DNA of 62,585 bases from an uncultured Clostridia bacterium (GTDB lineage: Bacteria; Bacillota; Clostridia; Oscillospirales; Acutalibacteraceae). The stretch covers positions 1-62,585 of the forward strand of contig CAMHEZ010000009.1 of NCBI GenBank assembly GCA_946184295.1. The letters run 5' to 3'. Under the pieces are notes generated by a model, which saw only the letters and a list, made by a program, of their open reading frames with translations, made no database searches and had not been told where the DNA came from. Of this stretch, positions 24,500 through 32,778 are shown piece by piece; within the stretch, counting starts at the first letter, position 1, and the number at the start of each line of letters is the position of its first letter. Both the position numbers and the translations under genes were made by a program.

Positions 24500-25528
24500 T
24501 TGAAAAGAATCACAAAAGAAGTTTGGAGCAAGCTGCCCGACGGCCGCGAAATCACACGCTGGCAAATAACCGGAAAAAAATTAACCGTCTGGCTCATTAA
24601 TTTCGGCGCCACGGTGCAGCGCATGACCTACGATGACAGCGACATCATCTTGTCCCTGCCCACAGCCGAAATCTATGACAGACTCCGCGTTGCCTGCATC
24701 GGCGCGACAGTAGGACGATACGCCGGACGCATCGCGGGCGGACGCTTTACCATCGGAAACACTTCCTACCGGCTCTCACGCAATCAGGACGGCAATCACC
24801 TGCACGGCGGATTCAACGGATTCAGCGTGCAGGTGTGGGAAGGACATGAATTTGAAAACGAAACCGACGCAGGCGTTGTTTTCCGTCTGATTTCCCCCGA
24901 CGGTGACGAAGGATATCCCGGTCGTCTGGAAACTGCTGTTACCTTCACTGTCACGCAGGACGACGCGCTGCGCATCACCTATCAGGCTGTCAGCACCAAG
25001 AGCACCATTGTCAACCTCACCAATCACTGCTATTTCAACCTGAACGGCTACCGCGTCAACGAGCAAGGTTTGCATGAATTTAACGGCAACAACAGCGATA
25101 TCGAGCTGATGATCGACGCTGACCGCGTGGTAGACCTCATCGACCAATTGCCCACGGGACGGCTTCTGACGGTGGCAAACACGCCCTTCGATTTCCGCAC
25201 GCCCAAACCGATCGCCCGTGATATGCCGCTGCTGCCCACGACAGCTGCCGAGGGTTACGATCACTGCTTTGTTCTCAACCGCCATGCTCCCGACCAGCCT
25301 TCCGTCACGGCGTACAGCCGTCGCACCGGCATCACCTTGACGTGCGTCACCGACCGGCCTGGCGTCCAGCTCTTTACAATGGATAACCCCGGCGACGCCT
25401 TCGCCATCGAAACGCAGCTCTTTCCCGACAGTCCCAATCACCCCGGCTTTCCCAACGCCGTTCTGAACGCGGGCGAGCCGTTCAGCAGTGAAACGGTTTA
25501 CCGTTTTTCACGGAGAGACAATGTGTGA
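24500..25528 (+). CDS. Aldose 1-epimerase (mutarotase)
   Basis: Interconverts alpha and beta anomers of galactose, glucose or related sugars. Seen: GRYAGRIAGGRF, the substrate segment GNHLHGGFNGF, the catalytic His in LTNHCYFNLNG and the catalytic Glu in ETQLFPDSPNHPGFPN. I chose the TTG at 24500 because GGTGAT lies 4 bp upstream; a TTG at 24485 has no site. This gives 342 residues, normal for the GalM family. No other sugar genes are adjacent, so the substrate is not specified by context. Confidence 0.93.
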   Translation: MKRITKEVWSKLPDGREITRWQITGKKLTVWLINFGATVQRMTYDDSDIILSLPTAEIYDRLRVACIGATVGRYAGRIAGGRFTIGNTSYRLSRNQDGNHLHGGFNGFSVQVWEGHEFENETDAGVVFRLISPDGDEGYPGRLETAVTFTVTQDDALRITYQAVSTKSTIVNLTNHCYFNLNGYRVNEQGLHEFNGNNSDIELMIDADRVVDLIDQLPTGRLLTVANTPFDFRTPKPIARDMPLLPTTAAEGYDHCFVLNRHAPDQPSVTAYSRRTGITLTCVTDRPGVQLFTMDNPGDAFAIETQLFPDSPNHPGFPNAVLNAGEPFSSETVYRFSRRDNV

Positions 25529-25554
25529 TATCTGTTTCTATTTACAAATTCTGC

Positions 25555-25582
25555 TTGATTTTTGAAAGAAATATAGTATGAT
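25555..25582 (+). promoter_or_regulatory. Promoter of the oligoendopeptidase gene
   Basis: TTGATT (25555-25560) and TATGAT (25577-25582) with a 16-bp spacer; AAGGAGGA follows before the ATG at 25620. Confidence 0.6.
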
Positions 25583-25619
25583 ATTCCTATAGATTTCTTG
25601 CAAGGAGGAATTTCAGGCA

Positions 25620-27314
25620 ATGGAAAAATTTAAAGATCTACAGTACAAACGCCCCGATCCCCAGCAGGTGCAGCAGAATCTGCTCGCCTGCATTCAGCGC
25701 TTTGAGCAGGCAGCCACCTTTGAAGAGGCTCACGCGGCCTTTCTGGACAAATATCAGGCGCTGTCGGACGTGGAAACGATGTATACCATCGCATATATCC
25801 GCAACACGATCAACATGAAGGACGACTTTTACGATGGAGAAATTCAGTTTTTCAACGAGGCCATTCCGCAACTCACGCCTGTGGAACAGCAGTGGCTGGG
25901 CGCCATCGTCAAAAGTCCCTTCCGCCCGCAGCTCGAAGAACTCTATGGCAGCCATCTGTTCCACTCGGCTGAGGTGCAGCTCAAACTGACCGATCCCGCT
26001 ATCATTCCCGAGATGATCGAGGAAAACAATCTCTCGGCGGAATACTCCAAGACGGCGGCCGCCTGCTCCACGGAATTTCGCGGCGAAACCTGCAACTTCT
26101 ACGGTCTGCTGCGCCATATGCAGTCCACCGACCGTGAGGAACGCAAGGAGGCTTTCCTCGCGTGGGCCAAGCTCTACGAGGAAGTTTCGCCCAAACTCGA
26201 CGAACAATACGGCAAACTGGTGAAATTGCGCTGCACGATGGCGGAAAAACTGGGTTACGCCAGCTATATCGACTATATCTATCCCGCACGCGGCCGCTAC
26301 GATTACACCGCCAAGGAAGCCGCTGATTTCCGTGAGGCTGTACGCAAGTATATTACCCCTGTCTGTGACAAGATGTATAGAGAGCAAGCCGAGAGATTGG
26401 GCATTGATAAGCTGCACTATTACGATGAGGAACTGGTGTTCCCGGACGGCAACGCGGTTCCGGTCGGCACGCCGGAGGAACTGGTGCAAAAGGCGCATGA
26501 AATGTACAGCGACCTCTCTCCCGAAACCAAGGAATATTTTGACTTCATGACCGAACACGAGCTTTTCGATCTGGTCACACGTGAAAACAAGCACCTGGGC
26601 GGCTATTGCACCTCACTGGCCGATTACAAAGCGCCCTTTATCTTCTCCAACTTCAACGGCACATCCGCCGATGTAGACGTCCTGACTCATGAGGCCGGTC
26701 ACGCCTTTGAATTTTACTACGCCTCCCGCCATTTGCCGCTGGCCGAGCTGGCGGGCTCTACCAGTGAGATCAACGAAATCCACTCCATGACAATGGAACA
26801 TTTCGCTTACCCCTATATGGAAAGCTTCTTCGGCGACAAGGCCGATAAATACCGCTATGCCCATTTCTGCGAAGCCTTGAAGACCATTCCCTATCTTGTC
26901 GCGGTGGACGAATTTCAGCACCGTGTCTTTGAAAACCCCACGGCAGGCCCTGCCGACTGGCGCCGTTTCTGGAAGGAAATCGAACAGAAATATATGCCCT
27001 GGCGCGATTACGACGGTAACGAGTTCCTCGAAAACGGCGGTTTCTGGATGCAGAAGCAACACATTTTCCTCTATCCCTTCTATTATATCGACTACGCCCT
27101 CGCGCAGATGGGCGCGTTCTCTCTCTTCCGCCGTCAGGTGGAAAACGGGGACGCCTGGCCGCATTATCTGACGCTTTGCTCCATCGGCGGCAAGTACGGC
27201 TATTTTGAAACGCTTCAACGTGCCGAGATTCCCGTTCCACTCAATGATGAGGTGGTAAAGACCAACGCAGCCTTCGCCGAGCAGTACGCGGCAGTATTGA
27301 AGGAAAAGATTTAG
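25620..27314 (+). CDS. M3-family oligoendopeptidase (PepF-like)
   Basis: Cytoplasmic zinc peptidase that degrades short peptides. At 564 residues it is normal for M3 oligoendopeptidases. The zinc motif is THEAGHAFEFY (HExxH), with a downstream Glu in the STSEINEIHSMTMEH region as third ligand. The late substrate-site segment HIFLYPFYYIDYALAQ is also typical. AAGGAGGAA precedes the ATG. It is transcribed alone, with its own promoter and a strong terminator. It could act on peptides brought in by the Opp-type importer 3 kb downstream, though this is only an inference from neighbourhood. Confidence 0.95.
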   Translation: MEKFKDLQYKRPDPQQVQQNLLACIQRFEQAATFEEAHAAFLDKYQALSDVETMYTIAYIRNTINMKDDFYDGEIQFFNEAIPQLTPVEQQWLGAIVKSPFRPQLEELYGSHLFHSAEVQLKLTDPAIIPEMIEENNLSAEYSKTAAACSTEFRGETCNFYGLLRHMQSTDREERKEAFLAWAKLYEEVSPKLDEQYGKLVKLRCTMAEKLGYASYIDYIYPARGRYDYTAKEAADFREAVRKYITPVCDKMYREQAERLGIDKLHYYDEELVFPDGNAVPVGTPEELVQKAHEMYSDLSPETKEYFDFMTEHELFDLVTRENKHLGGYCTSLADYKAPFIFSNFNGTSADVDVLTHEAGHAFEFYYASRHLPLAELAGSTSEINEIHSMTMEHFAYPYMESFFGDKADKYRYAHFCEALKTIPYLVAVDEFQHRVFENPTAGPADWRRFWKEIEQKYMPWRDYDGNEFLENGGFWMQKQHIFLYPFYYIDYALAQMGAFSLFRRQVENGDAWPHYLTLCSIGGKYGYFETLQRAEIPVPLNDEVVKTNAAFAEQYAAVLKEKI

Positions 27315-27340
27315 TCGCCAATCTCTAACGATTCTCTATA

Positions 27341-27384
27341 AAAATACCGCTGCAAGCTGTTTGACAAACTTGCGGCGGTATTTT
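27341..27384. terminator. Bidirectional terminator between convergent genes
   Basis: AAAATACCGCTGCAAG pairs with CTTGCGGCGGTATTTT with one mismatch. A-rich and T-rich flanks on either side serve both the peptidase (+) and the lipoprotein gene (-). Confidence 0.85.
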
Positions 27385-27398
27385 GTTTGAATCCTCCG

Positions 27399-27848
27399 TC
27401 AATCTTCTATCCGCACATAACAGACGCTGTAACCGTTGTCCACATAAAATTCATGGAACGGCTCCATTTCTAAATCCGGAAACGCCATGTAGGGCGTGCC
27501 GTCATCAGTGTAGAACTGATAGCGGTAATCGGTCTGTGCCATCGGGTCATCGCTGCGCTCATGAACAAGATAACCCGTCTGTTCCACCGCGCCGCTCGCG
27601 TAATAGGCAGTAAAACGACCGTCCGCCGTAATTTCAATATGGGCAGCGTCCCTGTCGCCGTCGATATACCAGTTTCCGGCAAGCTTCGCCAAGGCCGGAT
27701 CAACGGTTTCCTGCGAGGATACCGCTGATGAAGATGCCATATCGGCGGTACTGACGTCTGTATGGGAAGTGGCCTTATGACACGCACCCAGCGAAAGAAC
27801 CAATGCGACGGTACAGGCTATGAGAAACATATTCCGAAATCTGTTCAT
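27399..27848 (-). CDS. Small lipoprotein of unknown function
   Basis: A 149-residue protein from the ATG at 27848, with AAGGAG upstream (a 17-residue upstream extension has no signal character). The signal reads MNRFRNMFLIACTVALVLSL with lipobox LGAC. The mature part opens with a Ser/Thr-rich linker, then a small beta-rich domain with NWYIDGDRDAAHIEITADG and AFPDLEMEPFHEFYVDNG. I do not recognise a family. It lies 17 bp downstream of the nucleoside phosphorylase gene and is probably co-transcribed. Confidence 0.75.
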   Translation of the reverse strand: MNRFRNMFLIACTVALVLSLGACHKATSHTDVSTADMASSSAVSSQETVDPALAKLAGNWYIDGDRDAAHIEITADGRFTAYYASGAVEQTGYLVHERSDDPMAQTDYRYQFYTDDGTPYMAFPDLEMEPFHEFYVDNGYSVCYVRIED

Positions 27849-27865
27849 TTTACATCGACTCCTTT

Positions 27866-28627
27866 TTATATCTGTGCCGCAAATGCCATCGCCAGCCATG
27901 CCGCCTTATCCTTGCCGGTGGGATTGGCGACATTATCCAGACTCCGCGCGTCCCATTCGTCCGCGTCGAGATTATCCGCCGCGAAGAAAAAGGTAAAGAA
28001 ATCCTTCCCCCTGAATTGTGCGACCGCTGCCGCGGCCGCGCACTCCATCTCCACACAGACACAGCCCTGCGCCTTTCTGCGGGCGATTTTCGCGGGCGTC
28101 TCTCGGTAAACAGCGTCGGTGGTCCATGTCTTGCCCACGGTGTAATGTACGCCGCATTGTTCCAACAGTTCCGTGAAGGCGGCGAGATGTGTTTCATTGA
28201 CGGCAATTTCATCGGACGCGGGCAGATAGTGATAACTGGTACCCTCGTCGCGCAGCGCCGCGTTGGGAACGATAATGGAACAGTCTCCGATATCGCCGTC
28301 CAGCACGCCGCAGGAACCAAACAGGAGAATCGTTTTCGCCCCCATCTGATAGATTTCCTCGCAGAGCGCCGCGCAGACCGGTGCGCCCACGTCCATCATC
28401 ATCAGGCCGATGCGCCTGCCTTGATACTTCGTTGCGTAAACCGGCATTTCCATGTTGGCGGCACTGCGAAGGGCAATCTGCCCGCCCCCGTATCGCTCGA
28501 GCATACGTGAAAAGGTGCCTCGCTCAAAGCAGGAGACCACAATCTCCGGCATACCTGCCAAGGGTTCCACAAAATTGGACGGATTGAGGACTGCTGTCCG
28601 GTTTTCATCAAATTCTTCCAACAACAT
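27866..28627 (-). CDS. Nucleoside phosphorylase (PNP/UDP family)
   Basis: A 253-residue phosphorylase that splits a nucleoside with phosphate into base and ribose-1-phosphate. Seen: the phosphate segment near YQGRRIGLMMMDVGAP, the family core KTILLFGSCGVLDGDIG, and CVCVEMECAAAAAVAQF, whose MEME-like MEC motif contacts ribose. A following Asp (FFAADNLDADEW) resembles the base-binding end of uridine-phosphorylase-type enzymes. Purine or pyrimidine preference cannot be read with confidence. It is transcribed with the small lipoprotein. Confidence 0.88.
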   Translation of the reverse strand: MLLEEFDENRTAVLNPSNFVEPLAGMPEIVVSCFERGTFSRMLERYGGGQIALRSAANMEMPVYATKYQGRRIGLMMMDVGAPVCAALCEEIYQMGAKTILLFGSCGVLDGDIGDCSIIVPNAALRDEGTSYHYLPASDEIAVNETHLAAFTELLEQCGVHYTVGKTWTTDAVYRETPAKIARRKAQGCVCVEMECAAAAAVAQFRGKDFFTFFFAADNLDADEWDARSLDNVANPTGKDKAAWLAMAFAAQI

Positions 28628-28650
28628 AAAAAATATCCCCCTTTTTCTTT

Positions 28651-28679
28651 ATGATAGCATCATTTCTTCTTTTTGACAA
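28651..28679 (-). promoter_or_regulatory. Promoter of the nucleoside phosphorylase gene
   Basis: On the minus strand TTGTCA (28674-28679), 17 bp, TATCAT (28651-28656). Confidence 0.65.
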
Positions 28680-28681
28680 GC

Positions 28682-28724
28682 AAAAAAAAGCGGCTTCCCG
28701 GCAAATAGCACCGGAAAGCCGCTT
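28682..28724 (-). terminator. Rho-independent terminator of the LiaF-like gene
   Basis: On the minus strand AAGCGGCTTTCCGG pairs with CCGGGAAGCCGCTT with one mismatch, and eight T follow. Confidence 0.93.
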
Positions 28725-28731
28725 GATCGCG

Positions 28732-29436
28732 TCAGGAACGAATGACAAGACCGCCGAAATTCACTTGCGCTGCCACATGAATGGTGGGGGCGTTTTCATC
28801 CGAAGAAGAAGTGAATTGGTTTTCCACGCCGCCGAAGTTTGTTTCGGTCTGCAAATCCAGCTTGCAGTCGGGGGGCAGAATGATTTCCACGCCGGAAAAG
28901 GCGGCTTCCACCTCGATGGTTTTGTCTCCTTCTATCGTCGCGCCAGTCAGATCCAGCGTTCCCTTACCGAAAGCAACCTCCATGCGGCAGCCGTCAAATG
29001 CCTTGCCCTGATAATTGGGACTGACTTCGCCGAATGACACTTCATATTTCGGCAGAGAGCCGTCGGAAGTGGCGACCACCTCTACCGAGATGCTTTTCCT
29101 GTGAAAACGGTTGCCGAAAAACGCGTGGACAATCACGCTGACGCCGAACACAATGATGAGAATCGGGACAATCAGTTTGACCAAATCAACGGAAATGATT
29201 TGCTGCGCGTTGAGGAACAGCCCCGCGCCAAGCGCAATCAGCACCAGTCCTACCACCTTGTTGGAACCGCGTTCAAACAGCATCATCAATCCGGGCACCA
29301 CAAGGAAAATCGTCCACCACCCGTCGATAAAGAAGTCCGGGAGAATGTTGAAAACTTTCAGACAGTAGCACACGCCGATGGCTACCGCTACCAGTCCCAG
29401 AATCACAGAGGGCATTTTGCTTCTCAAATCTTTCAA
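28732..29436 (-). CDS. LiaF-like membrane protein
   Basis: A 234-residue protein. The best start is a TTG at 29436 behind AAGGAGA; an ORF extension to 29550 runs through the promoter. Three to four membrane segments fill the N-terminal half (SVILGLVAVAIGVCYCL; WWTIFLVVPGLMMLF; LVLIALGAGLFL; LIVPILIIVFGVSVIV). A repetitive beta domain of the LiaF C-terminal/DUF4097 kind follows (SFGEVSPNYQGKAFDG, VAFGKGTLDLTGA, NFGGVENQF). LiaF proteins restrain LiaSR-type envelope-stress signalling, but no two-component genes are adjacent, so the role is unassigned. Confidence 0.85.
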   Translation of the reverse strand: MKDLRSKMPSVILGLVAVAIGVCYCLKVFNILPDFFIDGWWTIFLVVPGLMMLFERGSNKVVGLVLIALGAGLFLNAQQIISVDLVKLIVPILIIVFGVSVIVHAFFGNRFHRKSISVEVVATSDGSLPKYEVSFGEVSPNYQGKAFDGCRMEVAFGKGTLDLTGATIEGDKTIEVEAAFSGVEIILPPDCKLDLQTETNFGGVENQFTSSSDENAPTIHVAAQVNFGGLVIRS

Positions 29437-29473
29437 GTGTATCGTCTCCTTTTGGAAAAAACTTCTATGGAAG

Positions 29474-29502
29474 AGTATAGCATATTCATTTGGATTTGTC
29501 AA
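29474..29502 (-). promoter_or_regulatory. Strong promoter of the LiaF-like gene
   Basis: On the minus strand a perfect TTGACA (29497-29502), a 17-bp spacer and TATACT (29474-29479). It lies entirely within the upstream ORF extension, supporting the TTG start at 29436. Confidence 0.88.
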
Positions 29503-29561
29503 TATATAAAGAATATTTTTGTAAATGATTAACAAAACGAAATTCCTCATTTCTCCGTTAT

Positions 29562-29590
29562 CACCCAGTTGCTATGACAGGCATACAATG
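29562..29590 (+). promoter_or_regulatory. Candidate sigma-K promoter for the amidase
   Basis: CACC (29562-29565), a 16-bp spacer and CATACAATG (29582-29590) fit the sigma-K pattern mACm-N15/16-CATAnnnTA except for the last base. Confidence 0.4.
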
Positions 29591-29621
29591 GGAATAGAAA
29601 TCCATTACGGAGGAATGTATC

Positions 29622-30155
29622 ATGCCAAAAATTTACTTAAGCCCGTCCACACAGGAATACAACCCTTATGTCATCGGCGGCGCCAGCGAGGAAACCAACA
29701 TGAACCGGCTGGCCGACGCACTGGTCCCTTACCTGAACGAACTGGGCATTGACTATGACCGCAACACACCCGAAATGACCGCCCGCACCTCTATTCAGCA
29801 GGCAAACCAGAACGGCGGCTACGACCTGTATCTGGCGCTTCACTCCAACGCCGCGCCGGAAGAATTTGCCGGTATGCTGCAAGGCCCCGACATCTACTAC
29901 AACCCCGCCAGACCCGAAAGCCGTCGCGCCGCCGACCTGATCGCGGAGGAATTTCGCAAGATTTATCCCCAGCCCCAGCTGGTAGACGTGCGTCCCACCG
30001 ACTATCTCGGCGAGGTGCTGCGCCCCAATTATCCCGCCGTACTGGTGGAGGTTGCCTATCACGACAATCCCGAGGACGCGGCATGGATTCTCAACAACTT
30101 CGACGCCATCGCACGAGCCCTGGCGAACGCCGTGCAGAAATTCGTCAATCCTTAG
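29622..30155 (+). CDS. N-acetylmuramoyl-L-alanine amidase (Amidase_3 family)
   Basis: A 177-residue single-domain amidase of the CwlC/AmiC fold that cuts the bond between muramic acid and L-alanine in peptidoglycan. Seen: the Glu in GGASEETNMNRLADAL, the zinc His in LYLALHSNAAP and the catalytic Glu in VLVEVAYHDN. The first His motif (DPGHGG in most members) reads LSPSTQEYN, a variant known from Firmicutes proteins of this type. There is no signal peptide or wall-binding domain, as in lytic enzymes released on mother-cell lysis. A strong GGAGG precedes the ATG. A terminator hairpin follows. Confidence 0.87.
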   Translation: MPKIYLSPSTQEYNPYVIGGASEETNMNRLADALVPYLNELGIDYDRNTPEMTARTSIQQANQNGGYDLYLALHSNAAPEEFAGMLQGPDIYYNPARPESRRAADLIAEEFRKIYPQPQLVDVRPTDYLGEVLRPNYPAVLVEVAYHDNPEDAAWILNNFDAIARALANAVQKFVNP

Positions 30156-30189
30156 AACGCACCGATCAGAAAAACATATAAAATACGCT

Positions 30190-30244
30190 GCCGCCTGCGC
30201 CGCGGGCTTTTTTCGGAAAGCCAAGCGACGCGGGCGGCCTTTTG
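30190..30244 (+). terminator. Probable terminator after the amidase gene
   Basis: GCCGCC (30190-30195) pairs with GGCGGC (30233-30238), with further imperfect pairing inside, and CTTTTGC follows. Confidence 0.6.
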
Positions 30245-30334
30245 CATATATCGTCACCGGTTGTGTGAATTGGCATATCTAATCAAACGGAAGGCGAAAA
30301 TATCGGATTTGGATAAAATAATTCCGTAAATCTA

Positions 30335-30363
30335 TTGATTTTTTTACGATTCTATGATAAAAT
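30335..30363 (+). promoter_or_regulatory. Promoter of the Opp-type importer operon
   Basis: TTGATT (30335-30340), 17 bp, TAAAAT (30358-30363). The leader to the ATG at 30618 is about 245 nt. It contains the 11-mer GATGTGCATAG twice (30461-30471 and 30552-30562) and the palindrome GAAGCGCTTC followed by CTTTTTT; no gene is visible in it. Confidence 0.55.
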
Positions 30364-30617
30364 ATCGTTAAACTACGGTTATTGGGGATGCTTGAAAAAG
30401 TATACTTTTCAAATTTTTCCGCCGCAGCTTGTTCTGGTATGTATTTTTGAAAGCGGGCAGATGTGCATAGGCCTGCTTTTGGAAATAAATTTCTTTGTGT
30501 TCCTTTTTGGCGTGCAAAGAGAAGCGCTTCCTTTTTTCCGGCGCGGCAGGTGATGTGCATAGACCTTTCGCACCGGACAGCATTCCAAATAAAATTGTAT
30601 TGGAGGAAAAAAACAAA

Positions 30618-32588
30618 ATGAAATTGCACAAACGCATCCTCAGCTTGCTGCTGGCAGTCGGCATGATCGCCGCTACTGCTGTCACGCTGACAAGCTGCAA
30701 GGGAAACAAGAAGGCCGAAGGTCAGGTTATCATCGGCTCTGACACGGAGGCAAACGGCGACTGGGCTTACGGTCTGTTCTCCGCCGGCTCCATCAACGCT
30801 ACCGATTCGCACGTCATTACGCTGACGGACGACTATACAACGGTAGCCAGCAATAAAGGCGGCGATCTGGTTATTAATGACACCATTGTCAAGAACTACG
30901 AGCGCACCGAAGACGCAGACGGCAACGCCACCTACACCTTCGAGATCAACAAAGGTCTGAAGTTCAACAATGGCGATCCTGTCAAAGCCGAGAACTTCCT
31001 TGCCTGGAAACTCTTCTCTCTCAGCCCCGCCGCCAAAGAGATGAACGCTACGGATTCAGACTACAACAAGATTCTCGGCGGCCCTGACTACCGCGAAGGC
31101 AAGGCAGACTATCTCCAGGGACTTCGTTTGCTTGATGAGTACAAGTTCTCTTTGACAGTCCTTGCCAAGGGATACGATGGCACCGATTATCTTCCTTATT
31201 ACCATGACCTTGCTTTTGCAAGCGTCCAAGCCGTCAATCTCACCTACTGGTTCGGCGAGGGCTGGTCTGTCAAAGACGACGGCGAAGGCGCTTACCTGAC
31301 CAACAGCAACGGCAAAAAGCTGACGGTTGCCGATATCGGCGACACCTTCAAGGAAGCACAGTACGCCACCAAAGACCGTGTGACTGCCGGTCCCTATAAT
31401 CTGGTTGATTTCGACAAGAGCGCCAATCAGATCACCCTTGAAGTCAATCCCAACTACGCAGGCGATTTTCAGGGGCAGAAGCCCGGTATTGAGAAGATCA
31501 TCATCGTCAAGACTGAACCCGACACCGTGATCGACACGCTCGCTACCGGCGGCATCCAGATTTACTCCGGCATTTCGGACGGTTCTGAGGTCAACGCGGC
31601 GATCGACTTGATTGACAACGGCACCATCGACAGCTCTTACTGTCAGTATGACCGTGCGGGCTACGGCTACTTTGCTTTCGCCTGTGACCTCGGCCCCGCT
31701 CAGTACAAGGAGTTCCGTCAGGCGGTTGCCCACCTTCTCGATCGCACCGAGTTCGCTAAGACCTTCTGTGCCGGCTGGGGCGGTGTTGTGCACGGTCCTT
31801 ATTGCACGGCTTTCTCTATGTATGACGACAGCAAAGACCTCTTTGCCGACAAGCTGAACACCTACAACTACGATCCCGCCAAGGCAGTGGAGCTCCTCAA
31901 GAGCGTCGGCTTCGTCTACAACAAGGACGGCAGCGATTATAAAGACGGCAGCGGTGAAGTCCGTTACAAGGAAGTTTCCGCTGAGGAAGCTGCCAACTAT
32001 GAGAGCTTCTGCGTCAAGAAGGGCGACAAGTACCTTATGCCCGCTACCCTCAACTGGGCTGCCTCCGAGAACAATCCTGTTGCCGACCTTCTTGTGACCA
32101 TGCTCGCCAACGGTTCCGCTACCAAGGAAGCCGGCGTGGAGATCAAGCAGAATATCATGACCTTCCCCGAACTGCTCAACTATCTGTACCGTCAGGACGC
32201 TTACGGTCTGGGCGGCGAATACTCGGTTCCCACTTATAATATGTTCAACCTCGCAGCCAGTTGGCCCAGTGTGGCGGCTTATGACTATGCACATCAATTT
32301 ACCACGAATCCCGATTATATCGCGGACGGCTACAACACCACCCATCTCTACGACGATACGCTGGATAAACTCTCCATCGAAATGCTTTACGGTGTAAAGC
32401 CCGGCGATTATGCCACCTACCTCGACAAGTGGCAGCAGTTCGTTATCCGTTACAACGAGCTTCTTCCCATGGTTCCGCTGTACTCCAACATCTATGTGAG
32501 CATTTATCCGAATACCATCAAGGGTTATGAGGAAGGCCCGTTCTGGGGCTTCGAAAGGGCTATCCTCTATGCCGAGTATGTTGGCTAA
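30618..32588 (+). CDS. Peptide/nickel-type ABC transporter substrate-binding lipoprotein
   Basis: Extracellular solute receptor of the SBP_bac_5 (OppA/DppA) family, 656 residues, somewhat long for the family. It starts at the ATG at 30618 behind TGGAGGA, giving the signal MKLHKRILSLLLAVGMIAAT with lipobox LTSC. Family segments include YTFEINKGLKFNNGDPVKAE, a central ligand-lobe region with TAGPYNLVDF, and a C-terminal PMVPLYSNIYVSIYP. The first gene of a five-gene operon in the order A-B-C-D-F. The ligand is probably an oligopeptide by family, but not shown. A hairpin follows the gene. Confidence 0.92.
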   Translation: MKLHKRILSLLLAVGMIAATAVTLTSCKGNKKAEGQVIIGSDTEANGDWAYGLFSAGSINATDSHVITLTDDYTTVASNKGGDLVINDTIVKNYERTEDADGNATYTFEINKGLKFNNGDPVKAENFLAWKLFSLSPAAKEMNATDSDYNKILGGPDYREGKADYLQGLRLLDEYKFSLTVLAKGYDGTDYLPYYHDLAFASVQAVNLTYWFGEGWSVKDDGEGAYLTNSNGKKLTVADIGDTFKEAQYATKDRVTAGPYNLVDFDKSANQITLEVNPNYAGDFQGQKPGIEKIIIVKTEPDTVIDTLATGGIQIYSGISDGSEVNAAIDLIDNGTIDSSYCQYDRAGYGYFAFACDLGPAQYKEFRQAVAHLLDRTEFAKTFCAGWGGVVHGPYCTAFSMYDDSKDLFADKLNTYNYDPAKAVELLKSVGFVYNKDGSDYKDGSGEVRYKEVSAEEAANYESFCVKKGDKYLMPATLNWAASENNPVADLLVTMLANGSATKEAGVEIKQNIMTFPELLNYLYRQDAYGLGGEYSVPTYNMFNLAASWPSVAAYDYAHQFTTNPDYIADGYNTTHLYDDTLDKLSIEMLYGVKPGDYATYLDKWQQFVIRYNELLPMVPLYSNIYVSIYPNTIKGYEEGPFWGFERAILYAEYVG

Positions 32589-32643
32589 AGCGCGAAGTAA
32601 TTTCTGATTTTCAGGCTTCCTAAAAAAGCCTAATTGATCGGCG

Positions 32644-32682
32644 AAGGGTCTCCTTCCTTACAATAGGCAGGAGACCCTTTGT
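32644..32682 (+). terminator. Intra-operon hairpin after the substrate-binding gene
   Basis: AAGGGTCTCC (32644-32653) pairs perfectly with GGAGACCCTT (32670-32679), then TGTGTG. It probably lowers permease and ATPase expression relative to the receptor. Confidence 0.75.
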
Positions 32683-32686
32683 GTGT

Positions 32687-32746
32687 TTAGTGATTAGTGG
32701 CTAGTGGTTAGCGGCTGGCCTCTGACCACTAACCACTAATCACTAA
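32687..32746. repeat. TTAGTG-type intergenic hairpin
   Basis: TTAGTGATTAGTGG (32687-32700) pairs perfectly with CCACTAATCACTAA (32733-32746); further TGGTTAG/CTAACCA pairing lies within. It resembles the elements at 15696-15715, 40194-40271, 41097-41137 and 43505-43517. Confidence 0.85.
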
Positions 32747-32778
32747 CAACCAAAAAGAACGGAGGTTGATTTGGATAT

